Below, in pieces: positions 7,589 to 14,592 of a DNA stretch of 26,641 bases. Each line of letters starts with the position of its first letter. Position 1 is the stretch's first letter. This DNA is from an uncultured Oscillospiraceae bacterium (GTDB lineage Bacteria > Bacillota > Clostridia > Oscillospirales > Oscillospiraceae): assembly GCA_934511165.1 (NCBI GenBank), contig CAKSWA010000030.1, positions 1 through 26,641 on the forward strand, written 5' to 3'. Under the pieces are notes generated by a model. That model was not told the origin of the DNA and made no database searches. It worked only from the letters and a program-made list of their open reading frames with translations. The translations under genes and the position numbers were made by a program.

Positions 7589-8593
7589 ATGGCAAACAAA
7601 AAAGTTTCGGACAAAGATTATCTGTTCATCTCCTCGATGCTCAAGGCACGGGAGAACCGCATGCTCCGCCGTGACCGGCTCGAGCAGATGCTCTCCTCCG
7701 GCAGCTTTGAGGAAGCCGCAAGGCTCCTCGCCGAGATCGGCTGGCCCGATCTTTCCGGCAAGGGCAGCGCGGCGGTGAGCGAGGCGCTTGCCAAGCGTCA
7801 GGCGGAGATCTATGCGGAGATCACCCGCTTCGTTCCGGAAAAGGAGCTGGTGGGCATCTTCCGGCTGAAGTACGACTACCACAACGCCAAAACCATCGTC
7901 AAGGGCGAGGGCGCGGGCGTTGACGCGGCGTACCTCCTCTCCGACGCCGGACAGGTCGAGCCGGAAAAGCTCGAAGCGGCGTTCCGCGAGGACAGCTTCC
8001 AGTTCATCCCCGGAAAGCTCGGCCCCGCCATGGCGGAGGCCAAGGGCATTCTTGCCCGCACCGGCAATCCGCAGCTGGCGGACTTCGCACTCGACAAGGC
8101 GTACTATGAGGATCTCAAGGCGCTGGCCGACGCGGTGTCGAGCCCCTTCGTGAAGGGCTATGTCACAACGCTCATCGACAGCGCGAACCTCCGCGCCGCG
8201 GTGCGCTGCGTGCGCATGGGCAAGGACGCGGAGTTCCTCCGCGGCGCGCTCGTCGCGGGCGGCAATGTTCCGGTGCAGCGGCTCGTGCAGGCGGTGTTCT
8301 CCGGCGAGGGGATCGCCGCGGCGTTCGCTTCGACGCCGTTCAGCGATGCCGCCGCGCTCGGCGCGGCCGCGATCGAGGGCGGCACGATGACGGAGTTTGA
8401 GCGTGAGTGCGACAACGCCGTCAACCGCTACATGACCGGCGCGCATCTCAAGAGCTTCGGCCCCGAACAGGTCGTCGGCTATCTGACGGCGGAGGAGGGC
8501 AACACCATGGCGGTCCGCATGGTGCTCACCGGGCTCCTGGCCGGCATTGCCCCGGAGCGACTGAAAGAAAGGCTGCGTGAGAGCTATGTATAA
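7589..8593 (+). CDS. ntpC: V/A-type ATPase subunit C (central-stalk socket, AC39 family)
   Basis: A 334-aa, helix-rich protein that forms the funnel joining the rotating stalk to the proteolipid ring. Family features include DYLFISSMLKARENRML at the start, FRLKYDYHNAKTIVKGE in the middle, and a C-terminal EQVVGYLTAEEGNTMAVRMVLTG block typical of AC39/subunit C. ATG at 7589-7591 is chosen over an upstream in-frame TTG at 7571, because GGAAG and GCGGGAAG precede the ATG. The next gene starts inside its last codons, an eight-base overlap consistent with translational coupling. Confidence 0.93.
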   Translation: MANKKVSDKDYLFISSMLKARENRMLRRDRLEQMLSSGSFEEAARLLAEIGWPDLSGKGSAAVSEALAKRQAEIYAEITRFVPEKELVGIFRLKYDYHNAKTIVKGEGAGVDAAYLLSDAGQVEPEKLEAAFREDSFQFIPGKLGPAMAEAKGILARTGNPQLADFALDKAYYEDLKALADAVSSPFVKGYVTTLIDSANLRAAVRCVRMGKDAEFLRGALVAGGNVPVQRLVQAVFSGEGIAAAFASTPFSDAAALGAAAIEGGTMTEFERECDNAVNRYMTGAHLKSFGPEQVVGYLTAEEGNTMAVRMVLTGLLAGIAPERLKERLRESYV

Positions 8594-8900
8594 GATCGGC
8601 GTCATGGGCGGCAGAGAAACCGTTATGGGCTTTAAAGCGCTTGGGCTGGACGTGTTCCCCGTGGATAACGCGGACGAGGCGCGGCACACCCTCCGCCGGA
8701 TCACCTCCGGCGAGAGCGAATACGCCATCCTCTATCTGGAGGAGAACCTGGCCGCGGAGCTTTCGCACGAGATCGACCGCTTCAAGGACAGCCCCACACC
8801 GGCGATCATCCTCATCCCCGGACGGGATGGGACGCTTGGTCTCGGCCAGAGCGCGCTGCGCTCGGCTGTGGAGCGCGCCGTCGGCAGCAACATTTTATAA
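8586..8900 (+). CDS. ntpG: V/A-type ATPase central stalk subunit F
   Basis: A 104-aa protein, the usual length of subunit F (called NtpG in Enterococcus). The start MYKIGVMGGRETVMGFKALG has the Rossmann-like GxxxxxxGFxxLG pattern, and the acidic middle (DEARHTLRRITSGESEYAILYLEE) is characteristic. It acts with NtpD in the rotating central stalk. ATG at 8586 is preferred because the family starts MYKI; an in-frame GTG at 8577 is closer to the AAAGG site and remains possible. Its stop codon directly abuts a palindromic element (8901-9062) that separates it from ntpA. Confidence 0.93.
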   Translation: MYKIGVMGGRETVMGFKALGLDVFPVDNADEARHTLRRITSGESEYAILYLEENLAAELSHEIDRFKDSPTPAIILIPGRDGTLGLGQSALRSAVERAVGSNIL

Positions 8901-9062
8901 AGGCAGCACCGCACAATATCGTCATCGGCGTCCGGCGGCGCTTTTGCGCGGAAAAGTCGTTCCTTCCCCTTGCAATACACAAAGTATTGCTGCGGGAAAG
9001 CGCCTGTTTTCCGTCGCAAAATCCCTCGCCGCCCGCTCTCGCCGAATTATGCGGTACAGCCT
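8901..9062. mobile_element. MITE-like long imperfect palindrome inside the V-ATPase operon
   Basis: About 162 bp with imperfect terminal inverted repeats. The left end is AGGCAGCACCGCACAATATC. The right end, read in reverse complement, is AGGCTGTACCGCATAATTC. Inner segments also pair: CGGCGGCGCTTTTGCGCGG at left with the reverse complement of a CGTCGCAAAATCCCTCGCCG block at right, TTCCCC with GGGAA, and a central GCAATAC/GTATTGC stem at 8972-8990. No protein is encoded. A complete hairpin of this size is typical of non-autonomous miniature elements. No target-site duplication is clear. It lies between the stop codon of ntpG and the leader of ntpA and disrupts neither gene. Confidence 0.6.
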
Positions 9063-9088
9063 GAGAACTATTCTTTAACGACCCTTTT

Positions 9089-9104
9089 GCGCCGTATACG
9101 GCGC
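9089..9104. repeat. Perfect 16-bp palindrome in the ntpA leader
   Basis: GCGCCGTATACGGCGC is self-complementary and is followed by a second stem (GGCG/CGCC around GATAT, 9112-9124). Both lie between the MITE-like element and the ntpA ribosome site. They may be an RNA hairpin, a protein site, or remains of the insertion. Confidence 0.4.
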
Positions 9105-9157
9105 GCCGGGCGGCGGATATCGCCGCGCCGGAACCTTAACGGAAAGAAGGTAGAACA

Positions 9158-10930
9158 TTGAGCGGAAAAGTGATTAAAGTATCCGGACCGCTGGTGGTGG
9201 CCGACGGTCTGGAGGACGCCAACGTATCGGACGTTGTCCGCGTCGGCGAACAGCACCTGATCGGCGAAATTCTGAATATGACCGGCGGCAGCGCCTCCAT
9301 TCAGGTTTACGAGGAGACCTCCGGCCTTGGCCCCGGCGCCGAGGTCGTGACGACCGGTATGCCGCTGAGCGTGGAGCTCGGGCCGGGCATGCTCGAAAAC
9401 ATTTATGACGGCATCCAGCGTCCCCTGCCGGAGATCCGCGATCTCACCGGCGAGACGATCGCCCGCGGCGTGAGCGTTCCGGCGCTCAACCGCAAGAAGG
9501 TATGGAACTTCGTCCCCGTGGCGAAGGAGGGCGACGAGCTCGGCGCGGGCGATGTGATCGGCACCGTGCAGGAGACGAGCGCCATCCTCCACAAGATCAT
9601 GGTTCCCCCGACGATCAAAAAGGGCACCGTGAAGTGGATCCGCGGCGGCGAATTCACCGTCGAGGAAAAGATCGCCTGCCTGACGCTCGGCGACGGCAGC
9701 GAGATTGAGCTGGATATGATCCAGCGCTGGCCGGTGCGTATCCAGCGCCCGAACGCCGGCAAATTCACCCCCAGCCGTCCGCTGAACTCCGGACAGCGCA
9801 TCATCGACACCATGTTCCCCGTCGCCAAGGGCGGCACGGCAGCCGTCCCCGGCCCGTTCGGCAGCGGCAAGACCGTCGTGCAGCACCAGCTTGCAAAGTG
9901 GTCGGATGTGGATATCGTCGTCTACATCGGCTGCGGCGAGCGCGGCAACGAGATGACCGACGTTCTCAACGAGTTCCCCGAGCTGAAAGACCCCCGCAGC
10001 GGCGAGCCGCTGATGAAGCGCACGGTGCTTATCGCGAACACCTCCGATATGCCCGTGGCCGCGCGTGAGGCTTCCATCTACACCGGCATCACCATCGCGG
10101 AGTACTTCCGCGACATGGGCTATGACGTCGCCGTTCTCGCCGACTCCACGTCCCGCTGGGCCGAGGCGCTGCGCGAAATGTCCGGCCGTCTGGAAGAGAT
10201 GCCCGGCGAAGAGGGCTACCCCGCATATCTCGCCAGCCGTATCGCGCAGTTCTACGAGCGCGCCGGCTGCGTCACCTGCCTCGGCAGCGACAAGCGGCAG
10301 GGCAGCGTCACCGCCATCGGCGCCGTCTCGCCTCCGGGCGGCGACACGTCCGAGCCGGTCTCGCAGGCGACGATGCGTATCGTCAAGGTGTTCTGGGCGC
10401 TTGACAGCTCTCTGGCCTACGCCCGCCACTTCCCGGCGATCAACTGGCTGACGTCGTACTCGCTGTACACCGACTCGCTGCGCGAGTTCTACGATAAGGA
10501 ATTCGGCGCGACGTATATGGCCAACCGCACGAAGGCCATGAGCATTCTGCAGGAAGAGGCAGAGCTTCAGGAGATCGTCCGTCTCGTCGGTCAGGACGCG
10601 CTCAGCCCCGCCGACCGCATGACGATGGAGACCGCGCGTATGATCCGCGAGGACTTCCTGCAGCAGAACGCCTTCATCACCGAGGACGCCTATTCCTCTT
10701 ACGGCAAGCAGTACCGTCTGCTCGATCTCGTGCTGCAGTACGATGCGAAGTGCCGTGTGGCGCTCGAAAAGGGCGCGGATCTGAACGGCCTCTTCAACAT
10801 CGGCGCGCGCGAGGCCATCGGCCGCGCGAAAATGGCGCCGCAGGAAGAATATGAAACGGTTTACGACGGCATTCTCACCGAGATGCAGTCGGAGATCGAC
10901 GAAGTTGTCCGGGGAGGTGAGGAGCAGTGA
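9158..10930 (+). CDS. ntpA: V/A-type ATPase catalytic subunit A
   Basis: A 590-aa catalytic subunit of the hexameric head. The Walker A motif GPFGSGKT is at residues 232-239, so the ATP lysine is Lys238. GCGERGNEM places Arg262 at the active site. Both numbers equal those of Enterococcus hirae NtpA. VAVLADSTSRWAEALREMSG and PGEEGYPAYL are further family signatures, and the non-homologous insert of A subunits is present before the P-loop. The start is TTG at 9158, supported by GGAAAGAAGG seven bases upstream and by the expected N-terminus SGKVIKVSGPLVVA. The 257-bp gap to ntpG is unusual for this operon and is explained by the palindromic element. The stop overlaps ntpB by four bases. Confidence 0.97.
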   Translation: MSGKVIKVSGPLVVADGLEDANVSDVVRVGEQHLIGEILNMTGGSASIQVYEETSGLGPGAEVVTTGMPLSVELGPGMLENIYDGIQRPLPEIRDLTGETIARGVSVPALNRKKVWNFVPVAKEGDELGAGDVIGTVQETSAILHKIMVPPTIKKGTVKWIRGGEFTVEEKIACLTLGDGSEIELDMIQRWPVRIQRPNAGKFTPSRPLNSGQRIIDTMFPVAKGGTAAVPGPFGSGKTVVQHQLAKWSDVDIVVYIGCGERGNEMTDVLNEFPELKDPRSGEPLMKRTVLIANTSDMPVAAREASIYTGITIAEYFRDMGYDVAVLADSTSRWAEALREMSGRLEEMPGEEGYPAYLASRIAQFYERAGCVTCLGSDKRQGSVTAIGAVSPPGGDTSEPVSQATMRIVKVFWALDSSLAYARHFPAINWLTSYSLYTDSLREFYDKEFGATYMANRTKAMSILQEEAELQEIVRLVGQDALSPADRMTMETARMIREDFLQQNAFITEDAYSSYGKQYRLLDLVLQYDAKCRVALEKGADLNGLFNIGAREAIGRAKMAPQEEYETVYDGILTEMQSEIDEVVRGGEEQ

Positions 10931-12306
10931 TTCGCGAATATAAAACAATTAAAGAGATCGCCAGCCCTCTGATGATCGTGGAGCACGTCGACGGCGTTAC
11001 CTACGACGAGCTGGCGGAGATCGAACTGCCGAACGGCAGCGTCCGGCGCTGCAAGGTGCTCGAAGTGGAAGGCGACCGCGCGGTTGTGCAGCTCTTTGAG
11101 TCGGCGCAGGGCATCAACCTTGCCGAGAGCAAGGTGCGCTTCCTTGGCCACCCGCTCCAGCTGGGTGTGAGCGAGGACATGCTCGGCCGTGTCTTCAACG
11201 GCATGGGCGAGCCGATCGACGGCGGCCCGGCCATCATCGCCGAGGAGCACCGCGACATTAACGGTCTCCCGATGAACCCCGCCGCGCGCGCCTACCCCGC
11301 GGAGTTCATTCAGACCGGCGTTTCCACCATCGACGGACTGAACACCCTCGTCCGCGGCCAGAAGCTGCCCATCTTTTCCTGCTCCGGTCTGCCCCATGCG
11401 GCGCTCGCCGCGCAGATCGCGCGTCAGGCGAAGGTGCTTGGCGACGGTGAGAACTTCGCCGTTGTGTTCGCCGCCATCGGCATCACGTTCGAGGAATCCG
11501 AGTACTTCATTCAGGAATTCCGCCGCACCGGCGCCATCGACCGCACGGTCGTATTCTCCAACCTCGCGAACGACCCCGCCGTCGAGCGCATTGCTACGCC
11601 GCGCATGGCGCTGACCGCCGCGGAGTATCTGGCATTTGAGAAGGACATGCACGTCCTTGTTATCCTCACGGATATCACGAACTACGCCGAAGCGCTGCGC
11701 GAAATTTCCGCCGCGAAGAAGGAAGTCCCCGGCCGCCGCGGCTACCCCGGCTACCTGTACACCGACCTTGCGACGATGTACGAGCGCGCCGGCCGCCGTG
11801 TGGGCCGCGCCGGCTCGATCACGATGATCCCCATCCTGACCATGCCGGAAGACGACAAGACCCACCCCATCCCCGACCTTACCGGCTACATTACCGAGGG
11901 TCAGATTATCCTCAGCCGCGATCTTTACCGCAAAGGCGTTGTGCCCCCGGTGGACGTGCTGCCGAGCCTTTCCCGACTCAAGGACAAAGGCATCGGCGAG
12001 GGAAAGACCCGCGCCGACCATGCCGGTACGATGAACCAGCTGTTCGCAGCCTACGCCCGCGGCAAGGAAGCCAAGGAGCTCATGACGATCCTGGGCGAGG
12101 CGGCGCTGAGCGACGACGACAAGCTTTACGCGAAGTTTGCCGAGGAGTTTGAAAAGCGCTATGTCTCCCAGGGCAACGAGACCAACCGCTCCATCGAAGA
12201 GACACTCACCATCGGCTGGGAGCTGCTCTCCATCCTGCCCGAGCGCGAGCTCAAGCGCATCAAGCCGGAGTTCATTGCGAAGTATCTTCCCAAGAAGCAG
12301 CAGTAA
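10927..12306 (+). CDS. ntpB: V/A-type ATPase regulatory subunit B
   Basis: A 459-aa non-catalytic nucleotide-interface subunit. The P-loop region is degenerate (FSCSGLPHAALAAQIARQA), as expected for B. LPSLSRLKDKGIGEGKTR places Arg350 at the position of the arginine finger reported for Enterococcus hirae NtpB, which completes the A-subunit active site. The start is GTG at 10927, overlapping the ntpA stop as GTGA, with GGGGAGG about ten bases upstream. This overlap should couple A and B translation and keep their stoichiometry equal. Confidence 0.97.
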   Translation: MIREYKTIKEIASPLMIVEHVDGVTYDELAEIELPNGSVRRCKVLEVEGDRAVVQLFESAQGINLAESKVRFLGHPLQLGVSEDMLGRVFNGMGEPIDGGPAIIAEEHRDINGLPMNPAARAYPAEFIQTGVSTIDGLNTLVRGQKLPIFSCSGLPHAALAAQIARQAKVLGDGENFAVVFAAIGITFEESEYFIQEFRRTGAIDRTVVFSNLANDPAVERIATPRMALTAAEYLAFEKDMHVLVILTDITNYAEALREISAAKKEVPGRRGYPGYLYTDLATMYERAGRRVGRAGSITMIPILTMPEDDKTHPIPDLTGYITEGQIILSRDLYRKGVVPPVDVLPSLSRLKDKGIGEGKTRADHAGTMNQLFAAYARGKEAKELMTILGEAALSDDDKLYAKFAEEFEKRYVSQGNETNRSIEETLTIGWELLSILPERELKRIKPEFIAKYLPKKQQ

Positions 12307-12336
12307 TGCGCTTCGCGGAAAGGAAGAGGTGATCCC

Positions 12337-12984
12337 ATGGCAACCATAACACCGACCCGAATGGTGCTCAACCAGATGAAGGGCCGACTGAAAACCGCCT
12401 CCCGCGGCCATAAGCTGCTCAAGGACAAGCGCGATGAGCTGATGCGTCAGTTTATGGACGTTGTCCGCCGCAATAAGGAGCTGCGCACGAAGGTCGAGCA
12501 GGGACTGACCGAAGCGTTCGGCGCGCTGAGCGTGGCGAGCGCGGTCATGTCGCCGGAAATGCTCGAGCAGGCGCTGCTCTATCCGCGGCAGAGCGTGGCG
12601 CTCGATGTGAGCTTCAAGAACATCATGAGCGTCAACGTCCCGGTCTACGATTTCCAGACCAAGACCGCCGAGGAAGGAGATATCTTCCCCTACGGTCTCG
12701 CGCAGACCTCCGGCGAGCTGGACGACGCCATGACCGCTCTCTCGGGCGTGTTTGAGGACATGCTGGAGCTTGCACAGGTCGAAAAAACGATGCAGCTTCT
12801 CGCGCAGGAGATCGAAAAGACGCGCCGCCGCGTGAACGCGCTCGAGTACGTCATGATCCCCGATCTGCAGAAGAACATCAAATACATCTCCATGAAGCTC
12901 GAGGAGAACGAAAACTCCACGAAGGTACGCCTCATGAAGGTGAAGGAAATGGTCCTGCAGGACGCGCACCATTACGAATACTGA
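12337..12984 (+). CDS. ntpD: V/A-type ATPase central stalk subunit D
   Basis: A 215-aa rotor shaft subunit. The N-terminus TPTRMVLNQMKGRLKTASRGHKLLKDKRDEL is the classic subunit D signature. Long N- and C-terminal helices form the shaft, and the C-terminal helix includes RRRVNALEYVMIPDLQ. ATG at 12337 follows GGAAAGGAAGAGGTG. It is the last gene of the operon and is followed eight bases later by a strong terminator. No ntpH or ntpJ (K+ transporter) homologue follows, unlike E. hirae. Confidence 0.95.
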   Translation: MATITPTRMVLNQMKGRLKTASRGHKLLKDKRDELMRQFMDVVRRNKELRTKVEQGLTEAFGALSVASAVMSPEMLEQALLYPRQSVALDVSFKNIMSVNVPVYDFQTKTAEEGDIFPYGLAQTSGELDDAMTALSGVFEDMLELAQVEKTMQLLAQEIEKTRRRVNALEYVMIPDLQKNIKYISMKLEENENSTKVRLMKVKEMVLQDAHHYEY

Positions 12985-12991
12985 AAAAGCG

Positions 12992-13021
12992 AAAAGGCAC
13001 TCTCGCAAGAGAGTGCCTTTT
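12992..13021 (+). terminator. Rho-independent terminator of the V-ATPase operon
   Basis: Perfect 13-bp arms AAAAGGCACTCTC (12992-13004) and GAGAGTGCCTTTT (13009-13021) flank a GCAA tetraloop. The hairpin lies directly after ntpD. Confidence 0.9.
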
Positions 13022-13043
13022 GCGCCGCGAAGAGGGCGCGAGT

Positions 13044-13943
13044 ATGTTTGAAGAGATCCGGGGCAGCGATAGCTGGCTGTCCGCGGAAAAAATCGAAAAG
13101 GGCTGGTCGAGCGACGCAAAATACCATGTCCGGACACGGGACGGGCGACATCTGCAGCTGCGTATTTCCGCACCGGAGCGATATGCGGCAAAGAAAAAGG
13201 AATACGAGATCATCGAAAAATTTTCCTCTCTCGGATTTCCGATGTCCGGGCCGGTGGAGTTCGGGCGGTGCGCTGCGGGGACGTATATGCTGCTCACGTT
13301 GGTCGAGGGCGACGATCTGGAAAAAGTTCTGCCGCTGCTGCCGGAGAAAGAGCAGTACCGTCTCGGACGCGAGGCGGGCGGCATCCTGCGCGAGATCCAT
13401 TTGCTGCCGCTGGACGCGGCGGATGTGCCGGAGGGGACGAAAAAGGAAAAGAAGCTCTGTCAGCTCGAACGCTATGAGGCGTCAGGCGTTCGGATACCCG
13501 GCGACGAAGGCACCGTTGCTTTCGTGCGGGAGAATATCGACGCGATATGGACGCAGCCGCCGGTATACCTGCATGGAGACTTCCATCCGGGAAATCTGGT
13601 GTACCGGAGGGACGGCTCGCTCGGCGTGATCGACTTCAACCGCTGGGAGGTTGGCGACCCATACGAGGAATTCTATAAACTCGAATGCTTCGGCGTCGAG
13701 GCCAGCACGGTGTACTGTGCGGGACAGATCGACGCCTATTTTGCCGGGAATGTGCCGGAAAACTTCTGGAAGGCGCTTGCCGTATACAGCGCCCACGCGG
13801 CGCTTTTCTCCATCGTCTGGGCGGAGCCGTTTGGCGAAAAGGATATCTCTGAAATGAAAGCGCGCGCTGTGCGCATCATCCGCGACTACGATTTCTTCCG
13901 GACGCTCGTGCCGAAATGGTATTCCGAGATCACTTGCCGGTGA
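13044..13943 (+). CDS. APH-family (aminoglycoside phosphotransferase-fold) small-molecule kinase
   Basis: A 299-aa protein with the APH/choline-kinase fold. The catalytic loop HGDFHPGN spans residues 177-184 with Asp179 as base. The metal-binding VIDFNRWEVGDP has Asp197. The N-lobe has an Ala-Lys-like strand (KYHVRTRDGRHLQLRIS) and a DLEKVLPLL hinge. These enzymes phosphorylate hydroxyls of antibiotics, sugars or choline-like compounds. The substrate cannot be read from sequence, and resistance should not be assumed. ATG at 13044 has GAGGG upstream; an in-frame TTG at 13020 lies in the preceding terminator and is unlikely. The gene begins 22 bp after the V-ATPase terminator, so it depends on read-through or an internal promoter. 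Its last 14 bases overlap the convergent spoIIR. Confidence 0.85.
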   Translation: MFEEIRGSDSWLSAEKIEKGWSSDAKYHVRTRDGRHLQLRISAPERYAAKKKEYEIIEKFSSLGFPMSGPVEFGRCAAGTYMLLTLVEGDDLEKVLPLLPEKEQYRLGREAGGILREIHLLPLDAADVPEGTKKEKKLCQLERYEASGVRIPGDEGTVAFVRENIDAIWTQPPVYLHGDFHPGNLVYRRDGSLGVIDFNRWEVGDPYEEFYKLECFGVEASTVYCAGQIDAYFAGNVPENFWKALAVYSAHAALFSIVWAEPFGEKDISEMKARAVRIIRDYDFFRTLVPKWYSEITCR

Positions 13944-14520
13944 GAGAGCCCCACCATTCAAGGAGACGGAAGCGGAGGACGTAGCTATCGCCGTCTTCGG
14001 TGATGAGCTTCACGTCGTCATCCGAGAGCGCCGCGGCCTCCTGCGCCGTCTCCACGCCTGCGGTGCAGAGCGGGGGATACACCACGCACCACCAGTTCCG
14101 TCCGCCCCCTGCTCCGAGCGTTACGCGAAGCGAGGTATATACGCCCGCGGGGAGAGAGAAGGTCTCGTATTCCCGCGTCGGGTATGTCTCGCGCCCGAGT
14201 TCCACGCGGGCGCTGCCGCCGCTCACGGTTTCGGCGATGCGTTGGAGTTCGCCGGACGCTGCGGCGATTACCGCAGCGGCGTCTTCCGCGCCGGAGGCAG
14301 CTTCGAGCCGCGGCGAGAGATATGCAAGCAGCGCATCGCGCACCTCGAGCTTCATGCGCTGATCTTCCGCCGCGTCGGACGAGGCGATCACGTGCAGCCG
14401 CACGACCTTGTCTGCAAGCGCGCTCTGCCGCCCCTGCGCCCACACACCGGTGAGCAGCGTTACGCATACTGCCGCGAGCAGCGCCGTTTCCCAAGGCCGC
14501 AGCCGGTCGTTGTTTCGCAT
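13930..14520 (-). CDS. spoIIR: Stage II sporulation protein R
   Basis: A 196-aa protein. It has a short cytoplasmic start, a membrane or signal segment (about 13-29, ALLAAVCVTLLTGVWA), then the SpoIIR domain with VRLHVIASSDAAEDQRMKLE, VRDALL, GAGGGRNWWCVVYPPLC and the terminal VLRFRLLEWWG. SpoIIR is made in the forespore under sigma-F and crosses to the intermembrane space. There it triggers SpoIIGA to process pro-sigma-E in the mother cell. ATG at 14518-14520 is used; the frame opens at a TTG at 14592, but that lies inside the upstream terminator and promoter. GAAGGG about 11 bases upstream is the likely ribosome site. A sigma-F promoter overlaps a terminator hairpin in the leader. Its 3' end overlaps the convergent kinase gene by 14 bases. 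Confidence 0.93.
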   Translation of the reverse strand: MRNNDRLRPWETALLAAVCVTLLTGVWAQGRQSALADKVVRLHVIASSDAAEDQRMKLEVRDALLAYLSPRLEAASGAEDAAAVIAAASGELQRIAETVSGGSARVELGRETYPTREYETFSLPAGVYTSLRVTLGAGGGRNWWCVVYPPLCTAGVETAQEAAALSDDDVKLITEDGDSYVLRFRLLEWWGSLTGK

Positions 14521-14568
14521 AAAAAGAACCGCCCTTCTATGTACGAGATGTACATAGTATGGGCGGTT
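14521..14568 (-). terminator. Terminator of the LRR gene, also the spoIIR leader hairpin
   Basis: On the minus strand, outer arm AACCGCCC (14561-14568) pairs with GGGCGGTT (14527-14534). Inner CTATGTAC (14550-14557) pairs with GTACATAG (14537-14544). CTTTTT (14521-14526) follows, and then the spoIIR ATG. The 3' arm contains the spoIIR ribosome site, so a full-length hairpin would both terminate transcription and block translation. Confidence 0.8.
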
Positions 14569-14584
14569 TTGGAATTTTTTAAAC
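14555..14584 (-). promoter_or_regulatory. Probable sigma-F promoter of spoIIR
   Basis: Minus strand: -35 GTTTA (14580-14584), exactly 15 bp, then -10 GCCCATACTA (14555-14564). Against the Bacillus sigma-F pattern GYWTA-N15-GGNNANAHTR only one fixed base differs. The -10 overlaps the 5' arm of the terminator hairpin, so the expected RNA start (about 14548) lacks that arm. Confidence 0.65.
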
Positions 14585-14592
14585 CGGTACAA

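Noticed and set aside
13044..13943. Aminoglycoside resistance gene
   Set aside because: Only the general APH fold motifs are seen. Many housekeeping kinases share them, and there is no mobile context.
14521..14592. Extended SpoIIR N-terminus starting at TTG 14592
   Set aside because: The extra 24 codons cross the terminator hairpin and sigma-F promoter and lack a ribosome site. The ATG at 14520 gives a normal membrane or signal segment.
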